Assembly (NCBI RefSeq): GCF_935825525.1
Contig: NZ_CAKXZT010000135.1
Location: forward strand, 1,361-65,360
Source of the DNA: Mesorhizobium escarrei
GTDB lineage: Bacteria > Pseudomonadota > Alphaproteobacteria > Rhizobiales > Rhizobiaceae
DNA: 64,000 nt
Direction: 5' to 3'
Part shown: in pieces, positions 19,024-28,375 of the stretch
How positions within the stretch are numbered: the stretch's first letter is position 1
Layout: each line of letters begins with the position of its first letter
Translations under genes and position numbers: made by a program
The notes under the pieces: model-generated
Database searches by the model: none
What the model was told of the DNA's origin: nothing
What the model saw: the letters and a program-made list of their open reading frames with translations, nothing else

Positions 19024-19095
19024 GGACAGCGCCCCCCTCTGGCCTGCCCTCTTTGCCATCACTTGGCATCTCCCCCACTTGGGGGGAGATCGGCA
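19024..19095. repeat. Mosaic palindromic intergenic element
   Basis: This stretch after the importer operon contains GGGACAGCGCCCCCCTCTGG and a hairpin made of TCTCCCCC-ACTT-GGGGGGAGA. The same modules recur in other gaps of this window (33082, 45202, 56940). The modular, shuffled composition resembles the RIME-type elements described in rhizobia; the name is by resemblance only. Confidence 0.65.
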
Positions 19096-19165
19096 GCTTC
19101 GGCGGGGCGCGAAGGATTGCCAACCTTTGACTTGACCTGTTTTCCAAGCTTCGGACGACGGACTT

Positions 19166-20230
19166 CTACCCCATGGCGTGGCGGATCGTCTTGGACAGAC
19201 GGCTAAGGAACGCCGGTCTAGACGATGCGTCGAGCTTCCACGACAGCACCGCAGTCGCCATTTTCCGCGGCAACACCCCGACCGACAGGAACCAGGCGGC
19301 AAGGACGGCGCGCCGGCGCAGCGACGCGGTCATTTCGAGGCTGGCGACGGCGCCCGCCGCCCCGAGCGCCAGCCGGGAATCATTGGCCACGGGGTGCCGG
19401 CGCCTGTCCGCGCACAGCGACGCCAGCCGCTCTTCCAGGTGGACCGGATCGTGGCGGACAGCCTCTGACGGCACGATGGTGAGGCCGATCCCGGAGGCTT
19501 GATCCGACAGCGCCTGCATGCGGCGGAAATCGTGGGTTACCCGCCAGCGTGCCCGCTCAGCGAGCTTTTCACCGAACACTGAATGGTTGGCGCCGTGGAT
19601 CCGGTAGGCGCCGACGCATTCGTCGATGGATTGAACGTGTCCGAACATGGGCGCCAGCGTTGCAAGGTAGCCATCGGCGCCCTGACGGAACTCCGGCTCG
19701 GGAATCGGCATGATCGATTCGAGGGTTGTTCGGTCAAAGGCCAGCCCGCTGGTCACGGTCGTCTGATAGCGGCCCTTGTGCAGAAGTTTCGGCATGACAT
19801 CACCGCTGTCGAAGGGCAGTTCGGGCGGCGGAAAGACGTCCTTGATGCGTAGTCGTTCGTCGACGATATGCAGCCTGGACTGCACCTGGGCCGTTGCCGC
19901 ATCCCAGGTGTCGACGATCGTCGAGACGGCAGTTGGATAAAGATAGTCGTCGGCGTCGAGGAACAGGACGATCTTGCCCGAGCTTGCCGCAAACCCGGTG
20001 TTGAACGCCGCGGCATGCCCGCCATTTTGCGCGCGCGGGCAGGTGCGAATCCTGTCCCCATATGATTCCATGATTGTCGTGGAATTGTCCTGCGATGCAT
20101 CGTCGACGACGATGACTTCGACATCCGCGTAGTCCTGCTCGAGGGCGCTATCGATGCTGCGTTTGAGGAAACGCGCGTAATTGTAGTTCGGAATGATAAT
20201 GGATACCGGAACCCTCGGGACAGACTGCAT
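19166..20230 (-). CDS. Family 2 glycosyltransferase
   Basis: A 354-residue GT2 enzyme. It has VSIIIPNYNYARFLKRSID at the N terminus, VIVVDDASQD, and the DxD motif in VLFLDADDYLYP, all of the GT-A domain (about residues 8-110). A moderately hydrophobic C-terminal part (about 290-330) could associate with the membrane. It stands alone on the minus strand, with no adjoining glycan gene, so the product is unknown. It is similar in plan but not in sequence detail to the glycosyltransferase at the left end of the window. Confidence 0.88.
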   Translation of the reverse strand: MQSVPRVPVSIIIPNYNYARFLKRSIDSALEQDYADVEVIVVDDASQDNSTTIMESYGDRIRTCPRAQNGGHAAAFNTGFAASSGKIVLFLDADDYLYPTAVSTIVDTWDAATAQVQSRLHIVDERLRIKDVFPPPELPFDSGDVMPKLLHKGRYQTTVTSGLAFDRTTLESIMPIPEPEFRQGADGYLATLAPMFGHVQSIDECVGAYRIHGANHSVFGEKLAERARWRVTHDFRRMQALSDQASGIGLTIVPSEAVRHDPVHLEERLASLCADRRRHPVANDSRLALGAAGAVASLEMTASLRRRAVLAAWFLSVGVLPRKMATAVLSWKLDASSRPAFLSRLSKTIRHAMG

Positions 20231-20762
20231 CGCGTTTGACCTCGCATCTTGCTTTGGTTTCGGCAGAAGCCCGCTTACGGGCCCTGCCCCCGCTTCAAGC
20301 GCCCCCTCTTCAAGTGTCCCCCCTCTTCAAGTGCCCGACGAGTTCCTGAGAGGAAAGCCTGCGCCTTCCATCAGGAGACGGGTCACGTCTCGCTTTGCGA
20401 CTTCATATTGAGGCCGCCATTGCCTTCGAGGCTGCCGCCTTGGTCAAGGTTGTGGTCGGCGGCAGCAAAAAGCTCCGAAGGCTTCGGTCGGTCGCAACCG
20501 AGCCCGGCGGAAATGTCCCGCCTTCGGGTCGCGATCAGGTCGGGATCGAAGCGGGCGGGCACCTTGAAGGCATGGCGGATACTGACCGTCAAATACGGCT
20601 GGAACAAGCCCCGCACCAAGAACAAGGCTCACAAGTCTGTTACATCTGGGGCAGCGCGCAGCGGCGTTGCCTGTGGATAATCGCAGATGTTTGAGATTGG
20701 CCGCGGCTATCCCGAAGCCGGCGGCCGCCGGCTTCGGACTATGGCCATGCAGCCTGAACGGT
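20231..20762. other. Intergenic region between glycosyltransferase and dctA
   Basis: About 530 bases without a credible gene; short frames on both strands lack family features. It contains small direct repeats of a CCTCTTCAAGTG word near 20305-20335 and, next to the dctA stop, two inverted repeats listed separately. The region may be the remnant of a decayed gene, but nothing recognisable remains. Confidence 0.4.
20712..20737 (-). terminator. Perfect 26-base palindrome downstream of dctA
   Basis: The arms CCGAAGCCGGCGG and CCGCCGGCTTCGG form a perfect inverted repeat without a spacer, 25 bases past the dctA stop. A second small inverted repeat (GCCTGAAC/GTTCAGGC, 20752-20768) overlaps the stop itself. 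No U-tract is present, so factor-independent termination is uncertain; a transcript-stabilising 3' hairpin is equally possible. Confidence 0.5.
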
Positions 20763-22094
20763 TCAGGCGGCCTGCAGCCCCGGCAGCGACAGATCGGCTT
20801 CCTCAGGCAAGTCGCCGGCCATCGCGGCAGCGAACCTGGTCTGGTCGAGTTCCCCTTCCCAGCGCGCCACGACCACGGTCGCCACCGCATTGCCGACGAA
20901 GTTGGTCAGTGCCCGGCACTCCGACATGAAGCGGTCGACGCCGAGCATCAGCGCCATGCCGGCGACAGGCACGGTGGGAACTACCGAAAGCGTCGCAGCG
21001 AGCGTGATGAAGCCGGCGCCGGTGATGCCGGCGGCGCCCTTGGAACTCAGCATGGCGACGGCGAGCAGCAGGATCTGGTCGCCCAAGGTGAGCGGCGTGT
21101 CTGTCGCCTGGGCGATGAACAGCGCGGCCAGCGTCATGTAGATGTTGGTGCCGTCAAGGTTGAAGGAATAGCCGGTTGGAACGACCAGCCCGACCACCGA
21201 TCGATTGCAGCCGGCGCGCTCCATCTTGGCCATCAGGCCCGGCAGTGCCGCTTCCGAGGACGAGGTGCCGAGCACCAGCAGCAGTTCTTCCTTGACATAG
21301 CGGATCAGCGCCAGGATCGAGAAGCCGTTGTAGCGGGCGACCGCGCCCAGCACCACCAGCACGAACAGCAGCGAGGTCAGGTAGAAGGTGCCGATCAGCA
21401 TGGCGAGGTTGGCGATCGAGCCGATGCCGTATTTGCCGATGGTGAAGGCCATGGCGCCGAAAGCGCCGATCGGCGCCGCCTTCATCAGGATGGCGACGAG
21501 GCGGAAGATCGGCGTGGTCAATGCCTGCAGGAAATCGACGACCGGGCGGCCGCGATCGCCGACCGCCGCAAGAGCGAGCCCGAACAGCACCGAAAAGAAC
21601 AGCACCTGCAGGATGTCGCCTTTTGCGAACGCGCCGGTGATCGTGTCGGGGATGATGTTCATCAGGAAACCGACGATGCTGGTGTCGTGCGCTTTTTCGG
21701 CGTAGGTCGCCACCTTTGTGGCGTCGAGCGTGGCTGGATCGATATGCATGCCGGCGCCCGGCTGGACGACGTTCGAGACGACAAGGCCGACGACAAGCGC
21801 CAGCGTCGAGAATGCCAGGAAGTAGATCATCGCCTTGCCGGCGACGCGGCCCACCTTCTGCAGGTCGGAAACGCCGGCGATACCGGTCGCCACCGTCAGG
21901 AAGATCACCGGCGCGATCACCATCTTCACCAGCTTGATGAAGGCGTCGCCGAACGGCTTCATCGCCTCACCGGTTTCGGGATAGAAGTGGCCGAGAAGGA
22001 CGCCGGCGGCGATCGCCGCCAGCACCTGCACATAGAGATGCCGGTAGAACGGAAGTTTGCCGCGCGGCTCGGCGGCAGCGAATGCTGTCTGCAT
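20763..22094 (-). CDS. dctA: C4-dicarboxylate:cation symporter DctA
   Basis: A 443-residue secondary transporter of the DAACS (glutamate/dicarboxylate symporter) family. It shows KLVKMVIAPVIFLTVATGIAG, the serine-rich re-entrant loop LGTSSSEAALP and the helix 7 motif PTGYSFNLDGTNIYMTLA. It imports succinate, fumarate and malate, which fuel nitrogen fixation in rhizobia. ATG 22094 has GGAGG five bases upstream; an in-frame ATG at 22106 also has a nearby GGAG and would add four residues. It is divergent from dctBD and preceded by a sigma-54 promoter. Confidence 0.96.
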   Translation of the reverse strand: MQTAFAAAEPRGKLPFYRHLYVQVLAAIAAGVLLGHFYPETGEAMKPFGDAFIKLVKMVIAPVIFLTVATGIAGVSDLQKVGRVAGKAMIYFLAFSTLALVVGLVVSNVVQPGAGMHIDPATLDATKVATYAEKAHDTSIVGFLMNIIPDTITGAFAKGDILQVLFFSVLFGLALAAVGDRGRPVVDFLQALTTPIFRLVAILMKAAPIGAFGAMAFTIGKYGIGSIANLAMLIGTFYLTSLLFVLVVLGAVARYNGFSILALIRYVKEELLLVLGTSSSEAALPGLMAKMERAGCNRSVVGLVVPTGYSFNLDGTNIYMTLAALFIAQATDTPLTLGDQILLLAVAMLSSKGAAGITGAGFITLAATLSVVPTVPVAGMALMLGVDRFMSECRALTNFVGNAVATVVVARWEGELDQTRFAAAMAGDLPEEADLSLPGLQAA

Positions 22095-22185
22095 GACGTC
22101 CTCCATTGTGCTCCGATCGAAAGCTCGACCTCCCGGAGCGTTTGCATTTGACCCCCAGCAGCCTCGCGACCGCTGAAGTCATGTT

Positions 22186-22201
22186 TGCAACTGCCGTGCC
22201 A
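22186..22201 (-). promoter_or_regulatory. Sigma-54 promoter of dctA
   Basis: Read on the minus strand the bases are TGGCACG-GCAG-TTGCA, an essentially perfect match to the -24 (GG) and -12 (GC) elements of RpoN promoters. The predicted start of transcription is near 22175, about 80 bases before the dctA start. RpoN control by DctB/DctD is established for dctA in rhizobia. Confidence 0.92.
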
Positions 22202-22262
22202 GACTGCGGGTAGAGAATTTCGCTTTGATTTTATTGATGATTCTCGAACTGACGGTTCGTAT

Positions 22263-22281
22263 CGCACACACGGAAAGTGCG
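22263..22281. promoter_or_regulatory. Candidate DctD-binding site, promoter-proximal
   Basis: The inverted repeat CGCAC-N9-GTGCG lies about 97 bases upstream of the predicted dctA transcription start. It is about 44 bases, close to four helical turns, from a better inverted repeat at 22306-22327. Tandem upstream sites at this distance are the known arrangement for DctD at dctA promoters; assignment here is by symmetry and position. Confidence 0.55.
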
Positions 22282-22305
22282 GAAACTCGCATAGCCGAAT
22301 TGTGC

Positions 22306-22327
22306 TTTGTGCGAAATCATGCACAAA
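22306..22327. promoter_or_regulatory. Candidate DctD-binding site, promoter-distal
   Basis: The perfect inverted repeat TTTGTGC-N8-GCACAAA is centred about 141 bases upstream of the predicted dctA start of transcription, as expected for a DctD enhancer. It overlaps or directly precedes the start of dctB, so DctD binding could also affect dctBD expression. Confidence 0.65.
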
Positions 22328-24193
22328 TGGGCGATGCTGCAACGCCCCGCCGCTGTCTTGCCGTCGACGCCCGAGCAACTCGGCAGGCGAGCGCGCCGTG
22401 CCTGGTTGCTGTTTGCGGCCATCGCCCTGGCGACGGCCACGGCCGCACTTTACGGCGCCGGTCTCTATGGCCGCACCACTGAGCTCGCCACGCTGGCGGC
22501 GCAAGGCCGCACCGACGCCAATCTGAAAGTCGCATTGCTGCGCGCCGTTCTGGAAAGCCCGCGCGCCCTGCCCCTGCTTTTATCGGAAGACCAGCAGGTG
22601 CGCGACGCGCTGGCGCAGAAAAGTGCTGCTGCAATCGATGTGCTGAATCGCAAGCTTGAAGGGCTGGTCTCCGGCACCAAGGCCTCGGTGCTCTATGTCA
22701 TCGCCACCGACGGGCTGGCGATCGCCTCCAGCAACTGGCGCGAGCCGATCAGCTTTGTCGGCAACGACTACCGGTTCCGCGACTATTTCTCCGCGGCGAT
22801 ACAATCCGGAACCGCCGAATATTTCGCGCTCGGCAATGTCAGCAAACGCCCAGGCCTCTACATCTCGCGCCGCGTCGGCGATGCTGCCGCACCGCTGGGC
22901 GTCGTCGTCGTCAAGGCGGAGTTCGATCAGCTCGAGGCCGACTGGCACGAGGTGAACCGCCCGGCCTATGTCAGCGACGAGCGTGGTATCGTCCTGATCA
23001 CCAGCGTGCGGTCCTGGCGCTTCATGACGACGGCGCCGCTTGCCGCGTCTGGTCTTGCCGCCATCCAGAACAGCCAGCAGTTCGGCGATGCACCGCTGAT
23101 GCCGTTGCCGATCACGCGCCCGCAGGCGCTCAGCCCGGACACATCCATCGTCCACGCGGTGACGCCCGGCGGCAGCGACGCGGAATATCTCCGGCTTTCA
23201 GCCCCGGTTCCTTCGACCCCCTGGCGGCTCGACCATCTCGTCCCGGCCGAGGCGCCGATCGCCGCCGCGGCCCGTGAAATGCGGCTCCTTGCGCTCGGCG
23301 TCTTGGTCCCGTTGCTCGGCCTTGCTGCGTATCTGTTGTGGCGCCGGCAGTCGGGACAAATGCGGATCGCCGCCGAACAGGCGGCGCGCACCGAACTCGA
23401 GCGCCGCGTCGTCGAACGAACCGAGGATCTGAGCCGTGCCCGCGACCGGCTGCAGGCCGAGATATCAGACCATCGCAGCACGGAAGCCAAGCTGCAGGTG
23501 GTGCAGCAGGATCTGGTCCAGGCCAACCGCCTCGCCATTCTTGGCCAGGTCGCCGCCGGCGTCGCCCATGAGATCAACCAGCCGGTTGCCACCATACGCG
23601 CCTATGCCGACAACGCCCGCGTCTTCCTCGACAGGAAGCAGACCGCGCCCGCCGAGGAAAACCTCGGCGCCATCGCAGCACTGACCGAGCGCATCGGCAC
23701 CATCACCGAAGAATTGAAGGCCTTTGCCCGCAAGGGCCGCACCGCCGCCGAGCCTGTCGAATTGCGCGGTGTCATCGAGGGCGCCGTCGTGCTGTTGAGA
23801 AGCCGCTTTGCCGGCCGGCTCGACGCACTGGCGATCGAGCTGCCGCCACCGAGCCTCAGGGTCATGGGCAACCGGGTCCGGCTCGAACAGGTGCTGATCA
23901 ACCTCTTCCAGAACGCGCTTGAAGCGCTGGATGGCCGCAACGACGCTCATGTGCGGGTTTCGGTCGAGGAGAGCGCGGACGGCGTGACGGTCGGCGTGTC
24001 CGATAACGGACCTGGCATTCCGCCAGGGATTCTCAAATCGCTGTTCACGCCGTTCAACACATCCAAGGAAAAAGGCCTCGGTCTTGGCCTTGTCATCTCG
24101 AAGGATATCGTCGCCGACTACGGCGGACGCATCGAGGTTTCGAGCGACGGCAGCGGCACCCATTTCACCATCTATCTCTTGAAAGCAGCATAG
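22319..24193 (+). CDS. dctB: C4-dicarboxylate sensor histidine kinase DctB
   Basis: A sensor kinase of about 624 residues. A membrane helix (LLFAAIALATATAALYGAG) is followed by a periplasmic double-PAS/Cache domain (to about residue 320). A second helix (LLALGVLVPLLGLAAYLLW), a coiled segment and the kinase core come next: H-box VAAGVAHEINQPVATIRAY, N-box LINLFQNALEAL, and the ATP-binding GPGIPPGI and GLGLGLVISKDIV boxes. DctB senses external dicarboxylates and phosphorylates DctD. No clear ribosome-binding site separates the ATGs at 22319 and 22334. It is divergent from dctA and 13 bases before dctD. Confidence 0.94.
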   Translation: MHKWAMLQRPAAVLPSTPEQLGRRARRAWLLFAAIALATATAALYGAGLYGRTTELATLAAQGRTDANLKVALLRAVLESPRALPLLLSEDQQVRDALAQKSAAAIDVLNRKLEGLVSGTKASVLYVIATDGLAIASSNWREPISFVGNDYRFRDYFSAAIQSGTAEYFALGNVSKRPGLYISRRVGDAAAPLGVVVVKAEFDQLEADWHEVNRPAYVSDERGIVLITSVRSWRFMTTAPLAASGLAAIQNSQQFGDAPLMPLPITRPQALSPDTSIVHAVTPGGSDAEYLRLSAPVPSTPWRLDHLVPAEAPIAAAAREMRLLALGVLVPLLGLAAYLLWRRQSGQMRIAAEQAARTELERRVVERTEDLSRARDRLQAEISDHRSTEAKLQVVQQDLVQANRLAILGQVAAGVAHEINQPVATIRAYADNARVFLDRKQTAPAEENLGAIAALTERIGTITEELKAFARKGRTAAEPVELRGVIEGAVVLLRSRFAGRLDALAIELPPPSLRVMGNRVRLEQVLINLFQNALEALDGRNDAHVRVSVEESADGVTVGVSDNGPGIPPGILKSLFTPFNTSKEKGLGLGLVISKDIVADYGGRIEVSSDGSGTHFTIYLLKAA

Positions 24194-24206
24194 TGGCCAA
24201 GGCAGC

Positions 24207-25562
24207 ATGACGAACGACGACGCAGCGCCGGTCATCTTGGTCGATGACGACAGCGATCTCCTCAAGGCCACTGCGCAGACGCTGGAGCTTGCCGGCTTTT
24301 CGGTCTCGGCTTTTTCGGTAGCGGCCGAGGCGCTGGCCAGGCTCGACACCGGTTTTGCCGGCGTCGTTGTGTCGGATATCCGCATGCCTCAGATTGACGG
24401 CTTGCAGCTTTTCGACCGAATCCTGCGGCTGGACGCGGACATTCCGGTCATCCTCGTCACCGGGCATGGCGACATCGCGGTTGCCGTCAAGGCGATCAAG
24501 GACGGCGCCTACGACTTCATCACAAAACCCTTCGCCGCCGACCGGCTGGTGCAGAGCGTGCGTCGCGCCGCGGAAAAGCGCCGCCTGGTGATGGAGAACC
24601 GCGCCTTGCGCGAGGCGGCCGGAGAGGCGCAGGACGGCCTGCCGCTGATCGGCCAGACGCCGGCGATGGAAAGGCTGCGCCGCACGCTGCGCCAGATCGC
24701 CGACACCGATGTCGACGTGCTGGTGACTGGCGAAACCGGTTCCGGCAAGGAAGTGGTGGCCAGCCTTTTGCATCGCTGGAGCCGCCGCGCCAAGGGCAAT
24801 TTCGTAGCGCTGAATTGCGGCACGCTGCCGGAGACGGTCATCGAGAGCGAATTGTTCGGCCACGAGGCCGGCGCCTTCACCGGCGCGCAGAAGAAGCGGA
24901 TCGGCCGTATCGAGCACGCCAGCGGCGGCACGCTGTTCCTCGACGAGATCGAGAGCATGCCGGTCTCGACACAGGTGCAGATGCTGCGCGTGCTGGAAAT
25001 GCGCGAGGTCACCCCGCTCGGCACCAACGAAATGCGGCCAGTCGACCTGCGAGTCGTTGCGGCCGCCAAAGTCGATCTCGGCGATCCGCGCCAGCGCGGC
25101 GCTTTCCGCGAGGATCTTTATTACCGGCTCAACGTGGTGACAATTTCCATTCCGCCGCTGCGCGAGCGCCGCGACGACGTCGCCCTGCTGTTCTTCTACT
25201 TCGCCGAGCGCGCCGCCGCCCGCTTCCGGCGTCCGCTGCCCGCGGTGCCGGCCGCGGTGCACCGCCATCTGAGCGACCATGACTGGCCGGGCAATGTGCG
25301 CGAGCTCGCGCATTTCGCCGAGCGGTTTGTGCTTGGATTGGAAGAAGATGCTGGAGCGCCGTCCCCTGCCCCAGCCCAGCCGGATGCCGCCATGAAGCTG
25401 CCGGAGCGGCTGGAGCGCTACGAGGCCGACATCATCCGCGAGACGCTTGGCCGCAACAGGGGCGATGTCAGGCGCACCATCGAAGCGCTGGGGATTCCGC
25501 GCAAGACCTTTTATGACAAGCTGCAGCGCCACGGCATCGTGCGCAGCGAGTTTTCCAGATAA
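24207..25562 (+). CDS. dctD: Sigma-54-dependent response regulator DctD
   Basis: A 451-residue NtrC-type activator. The receiver domain (about 8-122) has the acidic pocket VDDDSD and phosphoacceptor Asp57 in VVSDIRMP. The AAA+ domain has Walker A GETGSGKE and the sigma-54 contact loop GAFTGA. A C-terminal Fis-type helix-turn-helix ends the protein (NRGDVRRTIEALGIPRKTFYDKL). DctB-phosphorylated DctD binds upstream of dctA and drives open-complex formation by RpoN polymerase. The RpoN promoter and candidate enhancers in the dctA-dctB gap fit this role. Confidence 0.95.
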   Translation: MTNDDAAPVILVDDDSDLLKATAQTLELAGFSVSAFSVAAEALARLDTGFAGVVVSDIRMPQIDGLQLFDRILRLDADIPVILVTGHGDIAVAVKAIKDGAYDFITKPFAADRLVQSVRRAAEKRRLVMENRALREAAGEAQDGLPLIGQTPAMERLRRTLRQIADTDVDVLVTGETGSGKEVVASLLHRWSRRAKGNFVALNCGTLPETVIESELFGHEAGAFTGAQKKRIGRIEHASGGTLFLDEIESMPVSTQVQMLRVLEMREVTPLGTNEMRPVDLRVVAAAKVDLGDPRQRGAFREDLYYRLNVVTISIPPLRERRDDVALLFFYFAERAAARFRRPLPAVPAAVHRHLSDHDWPGNVRELAHFAERFVLGLEEDAGAPSPAPAQPDAAMKLPERLERYEADIIRETLGRNRGDVRRTIEALGIPRKTFYDKLQRHGIVRSEFSR

Positions 25563-25653
25563 AGGGCCGACAGCCTCGGTCTTCTTGCGATAAGTAAATA
25601 TCCATTTGCCATTTCCATGAGATGATGACCCATAGGCTGGCGGGGGTGGGCGC

Positions 25654-28236
25654 ATGTTTCGAGGACGGCACAGTTTTTTCTGGCGGGCGCTGACGGGCGT
25701 TATCGTCTTGCTGGCAATGGCATCTTGTGCCCCGGTTGACCAAAATTTTGCGAACTGCGTTGGTCAAGCCGTCGGGACCATCCGGCAAATCGAGGCCTGC
25801 ACGCAGATCATCGAGAGCGGGAGTGGACCCGCCGACAAGTTTAGCACCGCCTATTTCCTGTGCGGCAATAGCTGGGGCGTAAAGGCGGACTATGACCGTG
25901 CCATCGTCGATTTCGACAAGGCGCTCGACCTCAATCCGAACAATGCCGAATACTACTTTTACCGGGGTGTCACCTGGTCGAACAAGCACGATTTCAGCCA
26001 CGCCATCGCGGATTACAACCGGGCAATCGGCCTCGCTCCCAGCGTCAGCAACTATTATAACAGCCGTGGCTTGAACTGGGCATACAAGGGGGATGATATT
26101 CGTGCCATCGCTGACTTCGATCAGGCGATCCGCCTCGAGCCCAAAAACGCCCAAGCCTATGCCAATCGGGGTCTCGCCGCGACACGCAAAAACGATTTTG
26201 ATCGTGCCATCGCCGATTTCGACCAGGCGATCAGCCTCGATGCGAAACAGGGCGACGCCTACAATGGTCGAGGGGTGGCCTGGACACACAAAGGCGATTA
26301 CGACCGCGCCATCGCCGACTATAGCCAAGCGATCAGCCTCAATCCCAAAACCGAATATGCCTATATGAATCGAGGCGCTGCTAGGGCCCACAAGGGCGAC
26401 TATCAACAGGCAATCGCCGACTATGACGAAGCGATCAGCAATGATCCGAAGCAGGCCGAAGCCTATTATGGGCGAGGCGTAGCCCGAGCCAGCGTAAATG
26501 ACAGTGACGGCGCCTTCGCCGACTATGAACAGGCAATCACGCTCGATCCGAAATTCGTAAACGCCTACAACAACCGAGGACTGCAGTTAATTGAGAAGGG
26601 CGAGTACGACCGCGCCATTACAGACTACAACCAGGCGATCAGCCTCGATCCGAAAAATGCCATCTTCTATTCCAACCGAGGTCTGGCGTGGGCCAATAAG
26701 GGCGACAATGGCCGTGCCATCGCCGACTATAACGAAGCGATCAGGCTCGATCCGAAATTTGGCGATGCCTACTACAACAGAGGCAACACCTGGACAGCAA
26801 CGGGCGACAACGACCGCGCCGTTGCCGACTACAGCCAAGCAATTCGGCTCGATCCGACTAATGCCAAGATCTACAGCAACCGCGGCTTGGCCTTGTACAA
26901 CAAGGAGCAATACGACCTCGCCATTGCCGATTTTGATCGGACGATCAGCATCAATCCGACGGAGCCAATCTTCTACAACAACCGAGGTATGTCCTGGTCA
27001 CACAAGGGCGACGGCGACCGAGCGATCGCTGATTTTTCTCAAGCGATCGGCCTCGACCCGAAATACGCATACGCTTACCGGAATCGAGGCCTGATACGGG
27101 CCGCGAAGGGCGACTATGACCGCGCGATCGCCGACTACGATCACGCGATCAGCGCCGATGCGAAATACGCGGACGCCTACAGCAGCCGGGGCGCTGCCTT
27201 GCTAAGCAAAGGCTACTATGACGGCGCAATCACCGATCTCGATCAGGCCATCCGCATCGACCCGAAGCAGATCGACGCCCATGTGAATCGAGGCTTGGCC
27301 CGTATGCACAAGCGCGATTTCGACCAGGCCCTGGTCGATTACGACAAGGCGATCAGTCTCGATCCGAAACATGCTGGAGCCCACAACGGTCGAGGCCTCG
27401 TCTGGTTCAGCAAGGGCGAAACTGAGCGCGCTATCGCCGAATACGACAAGGCAATCGACCTCGATCCGAAACAGGCCGACGCTTACAGCAATCGAGGACT
27501 GGCCTGGAGACGCATGGGTCACGTCGACCGCGCAATGGCCGACTTCGATCAGGCTATCAGCCTCGATTCGAAAAACGCCCATGCTCATTACAATCGAGGC
27601 ATGGCGTGGTCCGCCAAGGGCGACGACGATCGCGCCATGATCGATTACAACCAGGCGATCAGTCTAGATCCCAAAAACATCGATGCGTACAAGAATCGAG
27701 GACTGATTTGGGCTGCCAAGGGTGACAATGCCCGGGCCATTGCGGAATACAGCACGGTGATCCGCCTTAATCCCAAATATGTCTACGGCTACTTGGGTCG
27801 AGGTATTCTCAATTTCTATTCCGGCGGGCTTGCCAAGGCACAAGCCGATTTCGAGCAGGCAGCAAAGCTCGAGCCCGATGATATCTATGTTGCGATCTGG
27901 CTTGATGTGGCCAAACGGCGCAATGCCATGGCGGGCTATTTGCGGGAAGCGGCAAGCAAGCTCGACATGACGAAATGGCCAGCGCCGGTGGTTCACATGC
28001 TGCTTGGGGAACAGACACCAGCCGCGGTGCTGGCGGCTGCCGATGACTTGGATGTGACCACGAAAACTGGACAAGTATGTGAGGCCAATTTCTATACTGC
28101 CGAACTCAATCGGCTTCAGGGACACGACGATGAGGCCTTGCGGCTTTACAAGATCGCGGTCGGCAATTGCCCTAGGAATTTCGACGAATACCGTGCTGCC
28201 AGGCTTGCCCTGCGCGAACTCGGCATGCGGCCTTAG
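25654..28236 (+). CDS. Large tetratricopeptide-repeat lipoprotein
   Basis: An 860-residue protein. A hydrophobic leader (ALTGVIVLLAMASC, about 12-25) ends in a cysteine that is a plausible though imperfect lipobox. About 20 tandem 34-residue TPR units follow (about residues 65-745), each of the form NRG-hxW-KGDYDRAIADYDQAIxLDPK. The C-terminal 115 residues are not repetitive. TPR solenoids are protein-binding scaffolds; partners and function are unknown. The repeats are similar at DNA level too, so the gene can expand or contract by recombination. It stands alone between dctD and a BKACE gene. Confidence 0.88.
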   Translation: MFRGRHSFFWRALTGVIVLLAMASCAPVDQNFANCVGQAVGTIRQIEACTQIIESGSGPADKFSTAYFLCGNSWGVKADYDRAIVDFDKALDLNPNNAEYYFYRGVTWSNKHDFSHAIADYNRAIGLAPSVSNYYNSRGLNWAYKGDDIRAIADFDQAIRLEPKNAQAYANRGLAATRKNDFDRAIADFDQAISLDAKQGDAYNGRGVAWTHKGDYDRAIADYSQAISLNPKTEYAYMNRGAARAHKGDYQQAIADYDEAISNDPKQAEAYYGRGVARASVNDSDGAFADYEQAITLDPKFVNAYNNRGLQLIEKGEYDRAITDYNQAISLDPKNAIFYSNRGLAWANKGDNGRAIADYNEAIRLDPKFGDAYYNRGNTWTATGDNDRAVADYSQAIRLDPTNAKIYSNRGLALYNKEQYDLAIADFDRTISINPTEPIFYNNRGMSWSHKGDGDRAIADFSQAIGLDPKYAYAYRNRGLIRAAKGDYDRAIADYDHAISADAKYADAYSSRGAALLSKGYYDGAITDLDQAIRIDPKQIDAHVNRGLARMHKRDFDQALVDYDKAISLDPKHAGAHNGRGLVWFSKGETERAIAEYDKAIDLDPKQADAYSNRGLAWRRMGHVDRAMADFDQAISLDSKNAHAHYNRGMAWSAKGDDDRAMIDYNQAISLDPKNIDAYKNRGLIWAAKGDNARAIAEYSTVIRLNPKYVYGYLGRGILNFYSGGLAKAQADFEQAAKLEPDDIYVAIWLDVAKRRNAMAGYLREAASKLDMTKWPAPVVHMLLGEQTPAAVLAAADDLDVTTKTGQVCEANFYTAELNRLQGHDDEALRLYKIAVGNCPRNFDEYRAARLALRELGMRP

Positions 28237-28375
28237 AGCCGAACCCTGCCAAACTAATTCAGGCCGGGACCGCGCCCATCTGCAAGGCCATCTGTAAGGA
28301 ATGCATCCCGGAGGAGTTTCCGATATTCGGGGCCTGCGCTAGATTGGTTGCAACCGCAATCAGGCCGCCTCTCGC

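Noticed and set aside
20667..22151. A 494-codon plus-strand open frame opposite dctA
   Set aside because: The minus-strand product is an unmistakable DctA with family motifs; the opposite frame is a high-GC mirror with His/Arg/Gln-rich composition and no family features.
24165..25655. A 496-codon minus-strand open frame opposite dctD
   Set aside because: DctD on the plus strand has receiver, AAA+ and Fis domains; the antisense frame has no motif.
26587..26910. Antisense frames inside the TPR gene
   Set aside because: They arise from the repetitive coding sequence on the other strand and encode only low-complexity V/I/G-rich repeats.
25860..27890. A CRISPR-like repeat array
   Set aside because: The periodic repeats are about 102 bases long, in frame, and encode TPR units; there are no short identical repeats with unique spacers.
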